A stretch of 64,000 bases of DNA from UBA721 sp002705165 (GCA_045565995.1 JBJLEF010000008.1:62001-126000), one strand, 5' to 3'. Positions 37,801-46,456 are shown, counted from the first letter of the stretch. The notes: generated by a model not told the origin, from the sequence alone. Made by a program: numbers and translations.

Positions 37801-38511
37801 GAAACCCAGCAACGCGAAGAAGCTGAGCGTGAAATCGAGACATTGCGACGAAAACTAAATAATATTGGCGCCGTCAACATGGAAGCACTTGGGGAACTCA
37901 ACGATCTCGATGCGCGTTTCAATTCACTTTCCGAAAAATTTCAGGATCTGACCCTCGCCAAGCATTCTCTCGAAAAGATCATTCAGCGAGTTGATGCTGA
38001 TAGCCGACGACTCTTTCTGGAAACACTTGAAACCATTCGCCAGAACTTCCAACAACTCTACCGAAAAGCATTCGGCGGAGGACAAGCTGATATCCTTCTC
38101 GAAGAAGGGGTTGATATCCTGGATGCCGGAGTAGAAATCATTACGTCGCCTCCAGGCAAACCAGCCATTAATATTTCCTTGCTTAGTGGTGGAGAAAAGG
38201 CGTTGACGGCCGTTTCACTCCTCCTGGCCATCTTTCAATTCCGTCCAAGTCCCTTCTGTATCCTCGACGAAGTAGATGCCCCATTTGATGAAGCTAATAT
38301 CGGCCGGTTCATCAATGTCCTCAAAGACTTCCTCGACTTTACGCGATTTATCATTGTTACTCACTCTAAGAAAACAATGACGGCTGCCGACACACTATAT
38401 GGAGTTACGATGCAAGAATCCGGGGTCAGCAAACAGGTTTCGGTTCGGTTCGAAGACGTCGGCGAAAAGGGGCAAATTGAGGATGATTCTAATGGGCGTG
38501 AGGCGGCATAA
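34897..38511 (+). CDS. smc: Chromosome segregation protein SMC
   Basis: A 1204-residue SMC ATPase that condenses and separates chromosomes. Walker A GPNGSGKSN (30-38) starts the head. Two long coiled-coil arms flank a hinge (about 520-640, near LGVIGLVADLL). The C-terminal head has the signature LLSGGEKALTAVSLLLAIF (about 1095-1113) and Walker B with ILDEVDAPFDE (Asp1124-Glu1125). Length and architecture are normal. scpA and scpB are not adjacent. It starts 27 bp after the FlgI-like gene and may share its promoter. Confidence 0.97.
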   Translation: MLKALELTGFKSFADKTRFEFPEGITVVVGPNGSGKSNVVDAVKWVLGTTSAKSLRGKEMSDVIFKSPNQSNRRDINSAEATIIFDNTTRILPLDQDEVRVTRRVYRSGEGEYLINDEPCRLKDIKNLIRGTGVGADAYSIIEQGKVARMLESSSKDRRQLFEEAAGISRFKAKKIETLRRLDRVDQNLLRLSDIVDEVEGRLRAVRNQATKARRYKEYSDRLQQLRTQIGRTQWRQLGENINIFDKQIAEVETQANELNVQLEQSSQTIAEFDGQLERLSGDLQGQDELSAAVREKLAEFITTQTVQTQRLDELTSEISRHRIQLAVTQSGVGGIEDRLTNTNTELARFRKNLEETQLELDQVEIRQHELKSNIIQIQSDTEKQRQEQVTATKDVSETQADYNRLTVLAEELDGQFSSIEAQLTSSQSTLKSLEQSASLHQGAEADLTAALSIAEEETETVSREITENRRVHSRRQQNLQALMERLTAVRERRNVLQELETRNAGISETVRQLLSPQDTDEFGTPPLGVIGLVADLLEVDFTSASLIDLALGDRAQMIVTENQELLDSYRTGRTSLDSQITLINLGRLGPHPSPLTLESHPKVVCRADQLIHCADRLRPLFTMLLGDSWITQDLTSAQHLWERYRGQIQVITKAGERLDHQGTLTMGPPDSSSELISRRSELRNLNQDIFVLEAQVQDNRDEQHRLQQNISQQEEQLEGIRLLIQAKRTQLNEQQVELRSCEERIKHESSRIATLDSDLRSTRGKQRSTATELKTQKEKLASLTRYLTEITSSLGRFNKAFHELERQTQTLNKQAVQLRIATGTSEQRLQALESQLLQYSQDHHEKKNVVDDQTRLLSQAENRHLDATMKILTATSQLAELYLTKARYRDTTVAIRQRQDEVSAERKHELRAGDKTRKEIELLVSKKHEIELSSSEIKSQRGTLEARLREDYGIELSSLQVNDETEEETQQREEAEREIETLRRKLNNIGAVNMEALGELNDLDARFNSLSEKFQDLTLAKHSLEKIIQRVDADSRRLFLETLETIRQNFQQLYRKAFGGGQADILLEEGVDILDAGVEIITSPPGKPAINISLLSGGEKALTAVSLLLAIFQFRPSPFCILDEVDAPFDEANIGRFINVLKDFLDFTRFIIVTHSKKTMTAADTLYGVTMQESGVSKQVSVRFEDVGEKGQIEDDSNGREAA

Positions 38512-38643
38512 TTTTCGCCGTTCATCATTCGTTTTCGTGTCATCACGATAATTTAACGGACCTAACACTGGTAATTTTATCAGAAATCCGCACAATATGA
38601 CTTAGTCACAATGACTGTGACAGCTTCCTTTCGGAGACATACA

Positions 38644-39147
38644 ATGCGATGTCCATTTTGCCAGCAGGACCATGATCGGGTACTCGACTCGCGTGCCAGT
38701 ACCGATGGTTATTCCATTCGCCGACGCCGTGAATGCCTCGATTGTAACCGCCGCTATACGACGTACGAAAGGCTCGAGGAAATCTCCATCAAGGTCGGCA
38801 AGAAGAATGGTGTCCGAGAGCCGTTCATCCGTGATAAAATCCGTCAGGGAATTGTGAAAGCCTGCTGGAAGCGGCCGGTGGGTACGGAAGATATTGAGAG
38901 TTGCCTGTCAGAAATCGAAAGTGACATCTATGCCAACTTTGAAGGTGATATCCAATCAGACGATATCGGCGAAGTCGTCATGACTCATCTCGTTACCCTT
39001 GATCAGGTTGCCTATGTACGCTTTGCTAGTGTCTATCGCGAGTTCCAAGATGTCCATGACTTTGTTAACGAATTGCAACCCATTTTACAACGAGATCACG
39101 GTGAGACCGGCTTTGATAAAAAAACCACGGTTACTCATCACGAATGA
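38644..39147 (+). CDS. nrdR: Transcriptional repressor NrdR
   Basis: About 167 residues from the ATG at 38644, which has GGAGA seven bases upstream; a farther upstream ATG at 38611 is less likely. A zinc ribbon (Cys3, Cys6, Cys31, Cys34) binds DNA and an ATP-cone (about 49-139) senses ATP and dATP. NrdR represses ribonucleotide reductase genes by binding NrdR boxes. No nrd gene is in the window. The last 17 bases overlap the 3' end of convergent moaC. Confidence 0.95.
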   Translation: MRCPFCQQDHDRVLDSRASTDGYSIRRRRECLDCNRRYTTYERLEEISIKVGKKNGVREPFIRDKIRQGIVKACWKRPVGTEDIESCLSEIESDIYANFEGDIQSDDIGEVVMTHLVTLDQVAYVRFASVYREFQDVHDFVNELQPILQRDHGETGFDKKTTVTHHE

Positions 39148-39607
39148 AGTGCCCGCTCTTGCCACCTGATTTTTCAAGTAATTTAATGGCCTCGATCTCC
39201 ATTCCACGATCACCGGCCTTGCACATATCATAAATCGTTAACGCAGCAACGCTAACAGCCATCATCGCCTCCATCTCCACCCCGGTCCGCGCAAACACGG
39301 CGACCGTTGCCTCGACATGGATTGTATCTGGTTTTTCAATCCGAAAGCTAATCTCGACTCCATCCAATCCAATCGGGTGACATAAGGGGATCAATTGACC
39401 GGTTTGTTTGGTTGCCATGATCCCTGCAAGTCTGGCAACTTCAAGCACATCCCCTTTTTTAAGCTCTTTCACGGTGATCTTCTCAAGCGTTGCGGGCGTC
39501 ATTTTAACCGAGGCTGCCGCACGAGCTATTCGATGAGTCGGTTCCTTACCTCCAACATTTACCATGCGAGAAGCACCCTGTTCGTCAAAATGTGTGAATT
39601 CGGCCAT
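39131..39607 (-). CDS. moaC: Cyclic pyranopterin monophosphate synthase
   Basis: A 158-residue enzyme of molybdenum-cofactor synthesis that forms cyclic pyranopterin from the MoaA product. The conserved MVNVGGKE (15-22), LIPLCHPI (72-79) and the C-terminal TGVEMEAMMAV and YDMCKAGDRGMEI motifs are all present. AAGGTGG precedes the ATG. moaA is not adjacent. Confidence 0.96.
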   Translation of the reverse strand: MAEFTHFDEQGASRMVNVGGKEPTHRIARAAASVKMTPATLEKITVKELKKGDVLEVARLAGIMATKQTGQLIPLCHPIGLDGVEISFRIEKPDTIHVEATVAVFARTGVEMEAMMAVSVAALTIYDMCKAGDRGMEIEAIKLLEKSGGKSGHFIRDE

Positions 39608-39696
39608 CGTCCACCTTGAAAAAAGAACTATCGAATACCCTGAGTCTAACGGCGCAACCGTAGAAAACGCAGTGGGTGAAGTGAATTGGGCGCATT

Positions 39697-39728
39697 AAAA
39701 AAAGCGAGGCACCCAAGTGGCACCTCAC
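39697..39728 (-). terminator. Rho-independent terminator after the HTH-receiver gene
   Basis: On the minus strand, a 10-bp stem allowing G-U pairs (39719-39728 with 39704-39713, loop of five) is followed by seven T. It sits 25 bases past the stop at 39753. Confidence 0.75.
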
Positions 39729-39752
39729 TTTTAATTTCAAATTAACTGTCTG

Positions 39753-40325
39753 TTAGACGAGTTCTTTGCGAGTCCCAATAAGGTTTCGCAATCGATCCGC
39801 CAACAGGCTTGCATCAAACGGCTTTTTGAAAGTTTCGTTGATGGTCGAACGATCGAAGCTCATAGGGCTTCCCACGTCCGGCAACAAGGCAATCAGAATC
39901 GTTTCAGCAAAATCTGGGTTGCGACGCAGATTCTGACAAATCTGAAGCGATTCGACTTTTCCAATTGAAAAATCAACGATGATGCAGTCAGGATGGAAAC
40001 TCTCAGCCTGTATTCCGGCTTCGAATCCACTAGCAGCCACGGCTACCTTAAATGACCTTTCCGTCGGCAATTCTCGTTTTAGGTTTTCGATCAATACCTG
40101 GTCCTGGGCAACGATTAGCACTTTGGCCATTGCTTCATCTTCTAAGTCTCCTAAGGGCATTCCATGCTCTTTAAGAAACTTGATCAACGAATCGCGGGGA
40201 ATTCGACGATCTTGCGAACCAGGGATACGATATCCCTTGAGACGCCCTGAATCAAACCATTTGCTAACTGTGCGCGGGGCCACTTTACAGATCTTGGCAA
40301 CCTGTCCAGTTGTGAAGACCTTCAT
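39753..40325 (-). CDS. Excisionase-type HTH fused to a degenerate receiver domain
   Basis: A 190-residue protein. Residues 1-53 form a MerR/excisionase-like helix-turn-helix (TTGQVAKICKVAPRTVSKWF). Residues about 67-185 match a response-regulator receiver: the phospho-acceptor is Asp118 in CIIVDFS and the conserved Lys168 is in FKKPF. The acidic pocket near the first strand reads LIVAQD, so only one of the usual two acidic residues (Asp75) is present. The order, DNA-binding first, is the reverse of most response regulators. GGAG lies seven bases before the ATG. No histidine kinase is adjacent. A planctomycete transcription regulator is the best guess. Confidence 0.78.
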   Translation of the reverse strand: MKVFTTGQVAKICKVAPRTVSKWFDSGRLKGYRIPGSQDRRIPRDSLIKFLKEHGMPLGDLEDEAMAKVLIVAQDQVLIENLKRELPTERSFKVAVAASGFEAGIQAESFHPDCIIVDFSIGKVESLQICQNLRRNPDFAETILIALLPDVGSPMSFDRSTINETFKKPFDASLLADRLRNLIGTRKELV

Positions 40326-41038
40326 TTCGGCACTCCAATTCTCTCTCGATGACTTTTTTACTGAACACCCGGAGGTGCTCTGACCCCAGACTTGCTATCG
40401 GCTTGCGATTCATTGTGGGGGAACAAATCACGACAAGTCGCTGGGATGGGGTACTTATAAAACTCGCTTCCTTGTATGTTTGTTGTTTGTCTGGATCCAT
40501 CCTGACACACAACGAAAACCAATCCATCAAATAACTTTTAGCTCACTGCAGTCGTGCTCTAACTTGCTTGGACTATTCAGTGTTCGTGCAGTTTAATGAC
40601 AAACTGGTGTACTTCGGCGTAAGTACGTAACGAAAGAATCTTCAAGAATATGACATGAACGAATCATTGTCATATCGCATTCTCTCCTGGTATTGAGATA
40701 AACACCCAGAAGATCCCCCCCGACAGGTCTCTGTGGGTTAGTTATGACTTGGATAACAACTATTCAAGAAATAACAAAGATGACCTCTCGTAGTTATTTG
40801 TCGATTGTTCCGGGGGTAATACTTTAGAAAGTTCCGTAATACATGCGGCTTTGTTGGGTGATTCCTATAAAAACAGCCAGACGTGTTGTACTTATTAAGT
40901 TAAATTACCTTAAAAAAACATCTGCAATTATTACAGAGACTGTAACCATCGGCTTGTAGATTAAGCTTCAGGGAACCTCGGGAAAAAGGATAAACTCTTC
41001 GGATTAGTTAAGCCGCAAAGGTTGAAGACCGCATCGGT
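40326..41038. other. Long intergenic region between the HTH-receiver gene and rpoN
   Basis: This 713-bp stretch has no convincing gene on either strand. It must hold the HTH-receiver promoter (minus strand). A short bulged hairpin (about 40717-40737, CCC-G-ACAG with CTGTGGG) has no T run after it. I saw no RNase P RNA, tmRNA, tRNA or 6S core motif. Composition is AT-richer around 40880-40960. It is the largest unexplained gap in the window. Confidence 0.6.
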
Positions 41039-42544
41039 TTAGGAGTTGCCGCCTGCTTTAGTCCAATCTTTACGTTGTCTAGAACTGGGAATCCCCATCT
41101 TTTTCCGATATTTGGTAATAGTTCGCCGAGCCACAGAGAAGCCGGCTTCCTTCAATCGTCGTACTAATTCATCATCACTGTGGGGCTTTGCTTTATCCTC
41201 AGCATCAATGACTTCCTGCAACTTCGTTCGAATGTTATCCCAGGCGACATCTTCCCCATCCTCGCCGACGGTTCCGCCGACAAATAACCCTCGCAACGGC
41301 AAAATACCACGTGGAGTCTGGATCCATTTATCATCTACCGCCCGACTCACCGTCGTCACGTGAACTCCAACTTGATCGGCGATCTGTTGCATCTTTAAAG
41401 GAACAATGGCTTCGAGTCCAACATCAATAACACGTTGCTGATGATCTACAATCGCCTGCGATACCTTGAGTAAAGTAGCTTGACGCTGGTGGATCGCGTC
41501 GATCAGCCACTGTGCCCCATTTAGCTTACGCCGCAAAAACTCTTTCTCGTCCTTGTTAGCATCCGTGGCCTTTAAACGACGGCGATAGTAATCGCTAATA
41601 CACAATTGAGGAATATCCCGTTCTTCGATCGTCACAACATATTTGCCATCATCGGCTTTGTGGACAAACAAATCGGGCACCACCGAAATGATCGGTTTTT
41701 GCACAAAACTAGCTGCTGGTTTTGGGTTAAGTTCCCTGAGTTCTTCCCAAATCAAATGAATATCTTCAATACTCAGCCCTGTTTGTTTTTCAATCAGCGG
41801 CAGCCTATTGTGCTCTAAATCTTCCAGATGATTGGTAATCAACAAATGAAGTTCGCGATAAAACGGGTGCTCTTCGTGAATCTGCAAAAGCAGACACTCC
41901 TGCAGATTTCTGGCAGCCACTCCCACCGGATCTAATTGTTGTAATACCGCAAGAGCCTGCTGCGCGAGTGCAAATTGCTGTTCGTCTGAATCATTTCGCA
42001 AGAGACTTTCAAGGGGAATTGATAGATAGCCTCCTCCTTCTGCGTCGAGTGTGGAGGCAATTCGCTCAGCCATGGTGAACAAATCATCTTCCAGCTCCAA
42101 CTCCCGCAACTGCAATACCAAATGATCATACAACGTAATACCTCGCTGAGAGATATTTGCCATCGTATCATGATAACGGTCCGAAAATTCCTGAACTCGA
42201 TTCACACTTGTACGTGGCATTTCATCAAAATAATCAGGCACCTCCTGATCCAAGTCATCCAGGCGTTCGAAGTCATCCGCATTGTTGGAATCTTCATCAA
42301 CAATCAACTCCTTTTCACCCTCAACCTGAGAAGATTCCTCAGCCGCCTGTAAAGCTTCGGCACCTTCCAGTTCCTCTGCCTCCGGTTCGAGTTCTTCAAG
42401 CACCGGGTTCTCAGTCATTTCCTGATCGATGCGTTCCTGCAACTCCAACACAGGCAGTTGTAGAATTTCCATCGACTGGATCATTCGAGGAGCCAGTTTT
42501 TGGATTTGCTTCTGAGCTGTAAATTGTCCCAGGGAAAAACGCAT
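41039..42544 (-). CDS. rpoN: RNA polymerase sigma-54 factor
   Basis: A 501-residue sigma-54. Region I is at the start (SLGQFTAQKQIQKLAPRMIQ) and binds activators and core; region II is acidic (about 50-120); a core-binding domain and an HTH (VGVHVTTVSRAVDDKWI) follow; the RpoN box ARRTITKYRK (472-481) recognises the -24 element. Length is normal. It needs AAA+ activators, none of which is encoded nearby. recR is 52 bp upstream on the same strand. Confidence 0.96.
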   Translation of the reverse strand: MRFSLGQFTAQKQIQKLAPRMIQSMEILQLPVLELQERIDQEMTENPVLEELEPEAEELEGAEALQAAEESSQVEGEKELIVDEDSNNADDFERLDDLDQEVPDYFDEMPRTSVNRVQEFSDRYHDTMANISQRGITLYDHLVLQLRELELEDDLFTMAERIASTLDAEGGGYLSIPLESLLRNDSDEQQFALAQQALAVLQQLDPVGVAARNLQECLLLQIHEEHPFYRELHLLITNHLEDLEHNRLPLIEKQTGLSIEDIHLIWEELRELNPKPAASFVQKPIISVVPDLFVHKADDGKYVVTIEERDIPQLCISDYYRRRLKATDANKDEKEFLRRKLNGAQWLIDAIHQRQATLLKVSQAIVDHQQRVIDVGLEAIVPLKMQQIADQVGVHVTTVSRAVDDKWIQTPRGILPLRGLFVGGTVGEDGEDVAWDNIRTKLQEVIDAEDKAKPHSDDELVRRLKEAGFSVARRTITKYRKKMGIPSSRQRKDWTKAGGNS

Positions 42545-42596
42545 GCGTCTGCCTGTTCTTAAGCCTGACTTCTAAGTTAAGTTAGTTGCCTGTTTC

Positions 42597-43196
42597 TTAA
42601 TATTTCTGTCTACCCGCAATAGCGTCTGCAAGGATCTCTTTGTTTGTAAATTCCAGAATACTTCCCGTCGTAATCCCTCGTGCCAGGCGGGTAATCGCAA
42701 CATCGTGATTATTGAGGAGATTTGATATGTGCAGAGCCGTTCCATCTCCTTCAACCGTCGGATTAGTGGCCATGATCACTTCTTTGATTTGGCCCTGTCG
42801 GACACGATCAATTAATGGATCAATCGTAAGTTGTTCCGGGCCAATACCTTCAAGAGGCGCGATACGTCCAAGCAGCACATGATAAAGACCGTTGAATACC
42901 CCTGCTTGTTCAAGCGACATTAAATCCCGTGGTTGCTCGACAATACACAGAGTGGTTTGATCACGACGAGAGTCTTCACAAATCGTACAGGATTCACTTT
43001 CCGCAAGGTTAAAACAAACACGGCAGTACCTTACGTTTTCACGAACATTTCGGATGGCGTCCGCAAATGCCAAAGCTTCGGTCTTATTTACTCGCAGCAA
43101 ATGATAGGCAAGTCTCTCAGCAGTTTTTCTCCCAATACCGGGTAATTTAGAAAGCTGTGAAATCAATTCGGTCACGGATTCAGATAGTTGTGCCAC
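42597..43196 (-). CDS. recR: Recombination protein RecR
   Basis: A 199-residue RecR that acts with RecF and RecO to load RecA. A helix-hairpin-helix (PGIGRKTAERLAYHL, 19-33), a zinc finger (Cys58, Cys61, Cys70, Cys73) and a Toprim domain (about 80-175) are in the normal order. It starts with GTG at 43196, 11 bp after ybaB. The dnaX-ybaB-recR order is widely conserved. Confidence 0.96.
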   Translation of the reverse strand: MAQLSESVTELISQLSKLPGIGRKTAERLAYHLLRVNKTEALAFADAIRNVRENVRYCRVCFNLAESESCTICEDSRRDQTTLCIVEQPRDLMSLEQAGVFNGLYHVLLGRIAPLEGIGPEQLTIDPLIDRVRQGQIKEVIMATNPTVEGDGTALHISNLLNNHDVAITRLARGITTGSILEFTNKEILADAIAGRQKY

Positions 43197-43207
43197 GCTT
43201 TTGCTTT

Positions 43208-43564
43208 CTAGTCTGTTTGCTTACCGAATTGCTCTAACGCCTGTTCCAACCCGGGAATATTCATCCCAGCTGTCATTTCCTGAGTCAAGCGAGCATGCAC
43301 TTCCTTCGTCTTGTCTTTCGCAATATTCACCGCTGCACGAACAAGATCTTCCATTAACTCAGCATCCTGCTTTTCAAACAAAGCGGGATCAATCGACACT
43401 TGAATGACCTCCCCTAAACCATTCATCTCCACAGAAACCATACCGGCGCCTGCTCCACCGGTCACCCGCTCCGCTTCCAGCTTTTGATTCACTTCCTCAA
43501 GTTTGCCACCCATTTGCTGAGCCTGTTTCATAACGGAAGCGATATTACCAAGCGATTTAAACAT
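43208..43564 (-). CDS. ybaB: YbaB/EbfC nucleoid-associated protein
   Basis: A 118-residue small DNA-binding protein of the YbaB/EbfC family. It has the N-terminal LGNIASVMKQAQQMGGKLEEV and the GAGMVSVEMNGLGEV core. It forms dimers that bind DNA along the nucleoid. Position between dnaX and recR supports the identification. Confidence 0.95.
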   Translation of the reverse strand: MFKSLGNIASVMKQAQQMGGKLEEVNQKLEAERVTGGAGAGMVSVEMNGLGEVIQVSIDPALFEKQDAELMEDLVRAAVNIAKDKTKEVHARLTQEMTAGMNIPGLEQALEQFGKQTD

Positions 43565-43680
43565 TCAATTGCACCTAATCGGACAAAAAAAGTAATGCGT
43601 CTTAACTTCTCTTCGCGTTAGCAATGAGTAACCACACTGCCTGGAGACCTACCTCCCGACAAAACTCGTTGGTTTCGAAC

Positions 43681-45657
43681 CTATTGACGCCTGCGAGGAT
43701 GATCCACTCGAACCACTTCGGCTCCGAATGTTTCCATTGCCTGCTGCACCATGGGGTGCTGTTCAGCCTCCCGCCTTCGCTGCCGACTGGTTTTCACTCC
43801 GGAATCCTGCTCAACAACTTTAGGTTGAGATATTTCCGGAAGTAACTCGAAGGTCACTCGGACACGATTTCCTGTGGTCCTATATAACTCTTCTTCCAGC
43901 TTAGTTCGACGTTCAGGCCGCTCGCATGCGTCTTTTTGAAAAGTATAGTGCGAAGGAAATTTCACGACTAGATGATTTGGCACGGAAATTGCTACTGATT
44001 CGGCAGATTCCAGGTTACTAGCTGTCAAATCGTCTAGATTTTGGCAAACTCGTTCCCAGATAGGAAGGACATTTTCGTTCGTAATCGTGATTATAGTTTC
44101 AGGCAGACTGCTATCCGATACCTGAGACTCGGCAGATTCGTTCGCCGAAGAAGGTCGAATAACAGATTCCGACGTTACCGCAGGGTTTGGAGATTGACTA
44201 GGTAAGGCTGCATCGAGACTAGATGATTGACCATCCGGCGTTGGTGGAGCGGACATTACGGGGGTGCCATTTGCCCCGACCGGCCTTGAGTCAGATGTCC
44301 CAGCTTCCGTATTAGCTACTTCCAGTGCTTCAGGGACAGTCGCCGTTGTCTCGGACAAGCCTATGTCATTTTTTTTTTGAGCCGAACTGGTTTGAGATGA
44401 ATCGCTGGGGGTGATCACCAATCCACTCCTGGCAAAATCTTTCATCTGTGGACTTTGCAGTATATTAAGCCACTCTTCGACCTTATCGAGCTCTTCGAGG
44501 CTTGCGAGTCGCACAATAGCTGTTTCGACTAGTATTCTGACCTTAGTGGTCGCCTGCACTCTTCTTAGCATCTCCTGCATAATCTCCAGGGAGGCCAACA
44601 AGGTGTGTTTGCCAATTCGACCGGCCACCTGCTTTACACGTTCGAATTCCTGAGGCTGGGAATAATGCATAAGGTCTGAGGAACATCCAACACTTGCCGA
44701 TAGTAAGTCACGATAGATTCCTAGAATCTGTTCTGAGAGACGTTCCGGTTCAGCACCGCCTTTCCAAAACTCACTGAGAAGTTCCAGAGCATCACTGGCG
44801 TCACGTGCGGCCAATGCTTCCATGAGATCGAGCAACTTACCGCTATCAGTGGTTCCCAACAATTGATGAACATCGTCGACTGTGATGTTACCACTACTGA
44901 AGGAGAGGAGTTGTTCAAGTAACGACTGACTATCTCGCAGTGAACCATACGCTCGCCTTGCAAGCATTGCAATTGCATCGTCGTCGGCCTGGCGTTTTTC
45001 GGCATCGAGAATGAACTTTAGCCGGTCAAAAATCTTGGTCTCTTCAACAGGTGACAAATCGAAGCGTTGGCAACGCGACAAGACGGTAATAGGCAGTTTA
45101 TCCGGATCCGTCGTACAGAACATAAATTTCACATGTTCCGGCGGTTCTTCCAGCGTCTTTAGAAGCGCATTGAAAGCCTGTTTCGAAAGCATGTGAACTT
45201 CGTCAATGATATAAATTTTAAAGCGACAGCGAGCAGGGCGAATCGTACAGTTTTCACGCAATGCGCGAACTTCATCGACTCCGTTATTGCTGGCACCATC
45301 GATTTCAATCACGTCGACATCAGCATCATCCGAAATATCAACACAAATATTGCACTGGTTGCATGGGGCGATGGTGGGGCCAACCGAGCAGTTAAGTGCT
45401 TTGGCGAAGATTCGGGCAGTCGTGGTTTTGCCTGTACCACGCGGCCCGGCAAATAAGTAAGCATGTCCAACCCGATTGGTTTCGATGGCATTAGCCAAGG
45501 CTTTTCTTACGTGTTCCTGGCCGACTAGTTCATCAAAGGTTTGAGGGCGATAACGTCGGGCAACTACGACATAGCGGTCGTTTGCGGGCGAAGTACTTAA
45601 GCTTTCGCTTGCCGATTTTGAATCATCATGATCCATCATTACGTCACAATCAAACAT
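43681..45657 (-). CDS. dnaX: DNA polymerase III subunit gamma/tau
   Basis: About 658 residues from the ATG at 45657. The start is uncertain: ATGs at 45639 and 45636 are equally plausible, and an in-frame GTG at 45699 is disfavoured because it lies in the SRP RNA. Walker A GPRGTGKTT is at 71-79 and the zinc module uses Cys90, Cys99, Cys102 and Cys105. The DEVHMLSKQAFNALLKTLEEP box follows. After the clamp-loader domains (to about 370) comes a Ser/Pro/Thr-rich linker and a short C-terminal domain. I did not see a clear programmed frameshift site for a separate gamma form. It loads the sliding clamp. Confidence 0.93.
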   Translation of the reverse strand: MFDCDVMMDHDDSKSASESLSTSPANDRYVVVARRYRPQTFDELVGQEHVRKALANAIETNRVGHAYLFAGPRGTGKTTTARIFAKALNCSVGPTIAPCNQCNICVDISDDADVDVIEIDGASNNGVDEVRALRENCTIRPARCRFKIYIIDEVHMLSKQAFNALLKTLEEPPEHVKFMFCTTDPDKLPITVLSRCQRFDLSPVEETKIFDRLKFILDAEKRQADDDAIAMLARRAYGSLRDSQSLLEQLLSFSSGNITVDDVHQLLGTTDSGKLLDLMEALAARDASDALELLSEFWKGGAEPERLSEQILGIYRDLLSASVGCSSDLMHYSQPQEFERVKQVAGRIGKHTLLASLEIMQEMLRRVQATTKVRILVETAIVRLASLEELDKVEEWLNILQSPQMKDFARSGLVITPSDSSQTSSAQKKNDIGLSETTATVPEALEVANTEAGTSDSRPVGANGTPVMSAPPTPDGQSSSLDAALPSQSPNPAVTSESVIRPSSANESAESQVSDSSLPETIITITNENVLPIWERVCQNLDDLTASNLESAESVAISVPNHLVVKFPSHYTFQKDACERPERRTKLEEELYRTTGNRVRVTFELLPEISQPKVVEQDSGVKTSRQRRREAEQHPMVQQAMETFGAEVVRVDHPRRRQ

Positions 45658-45693
45658 CCTAGGTTGACTAGAAGTAGGATCATCTGCCGACTG

Positions 45694-45791
45694 TCGCACA
45701 ATGGTACTCGCACAAGAGTACCCCGCTTAGAGCTGCTCCGGTTAAGGCCTGACTCGGTTCACGGCTCCCCCTTGCGAGCACCATAGTACGA
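45694..45791 (-). ncRNA. ffs: Signal recognition particle RNA (small bacterial type)
   Basis: A gene of about 98 bases upstream of dnaX, as in many bacteria. On the minus strand it has the core GUCAGG (45748-45753) and AGCAGC (45732-45737), the two sides of the symmetric loop that binds Ffh. These are flanked by GAG/CUC pairs and by GUGAACC and CUAAGCGG, as in small SRP RNAs. The ends pair: GGUGCUCG with CGAGUACC (one G-U), then CAAG with CUUG beyond a 2-base bulge. The apical ten bases (CCUUAACCGG, 45738-45747) differ from the common UCCGGAAGGA: two C-G pairs, a U-C mismatch and a UAAC loop. The exact ends are inferred from pairing. Confidence 0.85.
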
Positions 45792-45928
45792 CAGTCTGAC
45801 AAGCAGACAATACTACTCTCTCAATTCTCAGCATTTTCGGCCTAAACTTCAAGTGCCTAACTGACAGGAATCCACCCGAATTCGAAGGTGTTTTAGCTAC
45901 CCACTCAAACCTTATCCAATTGCCCGAG

Positions 45929-46420
45929 TTAAACCAGTGGATCAAACCCAAGACTGCGACGCAGTAGTGATAATTGCCCCGAATGAAGCCCCTCGTGCCA
46001 AACAGCTGTTTCGAAAACGGAAGCGTTATCTGGCATAAACTCCGGAGCGCCCTGAGGCGTTGCTTCAGCGAGCTGTTCGTCGGTCATTTCCTCCAAGGCT
46101 TGTATCAGCCTCTCTCGTCGTTCCGCCATAAACGCTAAGACACTCTCAACGGTCGGGTACTCGGCAAGGTTTCCAGCTGGCTGACTCCCCAGGCCAAACA
46201 AGCCTGCATACTCCTCATTCGTATCACATAAGTCCGGGCGCAAAAGAGACAGCATAAAGTTATCGGTCGTCCCCATATGCCCCACAAACCACAGCGCGTG
46301 GTTGCCTCCCTCATGCAATTGATAAATCCAGGATTCTGGGGTTTCGAAGTCTTTGAGTAGGTTAGAGCTAAAAGCCCGAGCTGACTGCAGTTGCTTCAAC
46401 AATCTAGTTTTCTGGGACAT
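45929..46420 (-). CDS. DinB-family protein
   Basis: A 163-residue four-helix-bundle protein of the DinB/YfiT superfamily. The metal-binding histidines appear in GNHALWFVGH (one of two) and WHEGLHSGQ near the C-terminus. Members act as metal-dependent thiol transferases or stress proteins; the substrate is not known here. It lies upstream of the SRP RNA on the same strand. Confidence 0.82.
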   Translation of the reverse strand: MSQKTRLLKQLQSARAFSSNLLKDFETPESWIYQLHEGGNHALWFVGHMGTTDNFMLSLLRPDLCDTNEEYAGLFGLGSQPAGNLAEYPTVESVLAFMAERRERLIQALEEMTDEQLAEATPQGAPEFMPDNASVFETAVWHEGLHSGQLSLLRRSLGFDPLV

Positions 46421-46456
46421 GACTGTTCTCGCTTTACTTTGATTTTTATCTCAGGT

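Noticed and set aside
40285..40530. 81-codon open frame on the minus strand across the HTH gene start
   Set aside because: It overlaps the start of a real gene in another frame, has no recognisable domain, and its composition looks non-coding.
40717..40737. Hairpin between rpoN and the HTH gene as a terminator
   Set aside because: The stem is short and bulged and has no T run on either strand.
45658..45699. dnaX starting at the GTG at 45699
   Set aside because: This start lies inside the SRP RNA 3' arm, and downstream ATGs leave all conserved domains intact.
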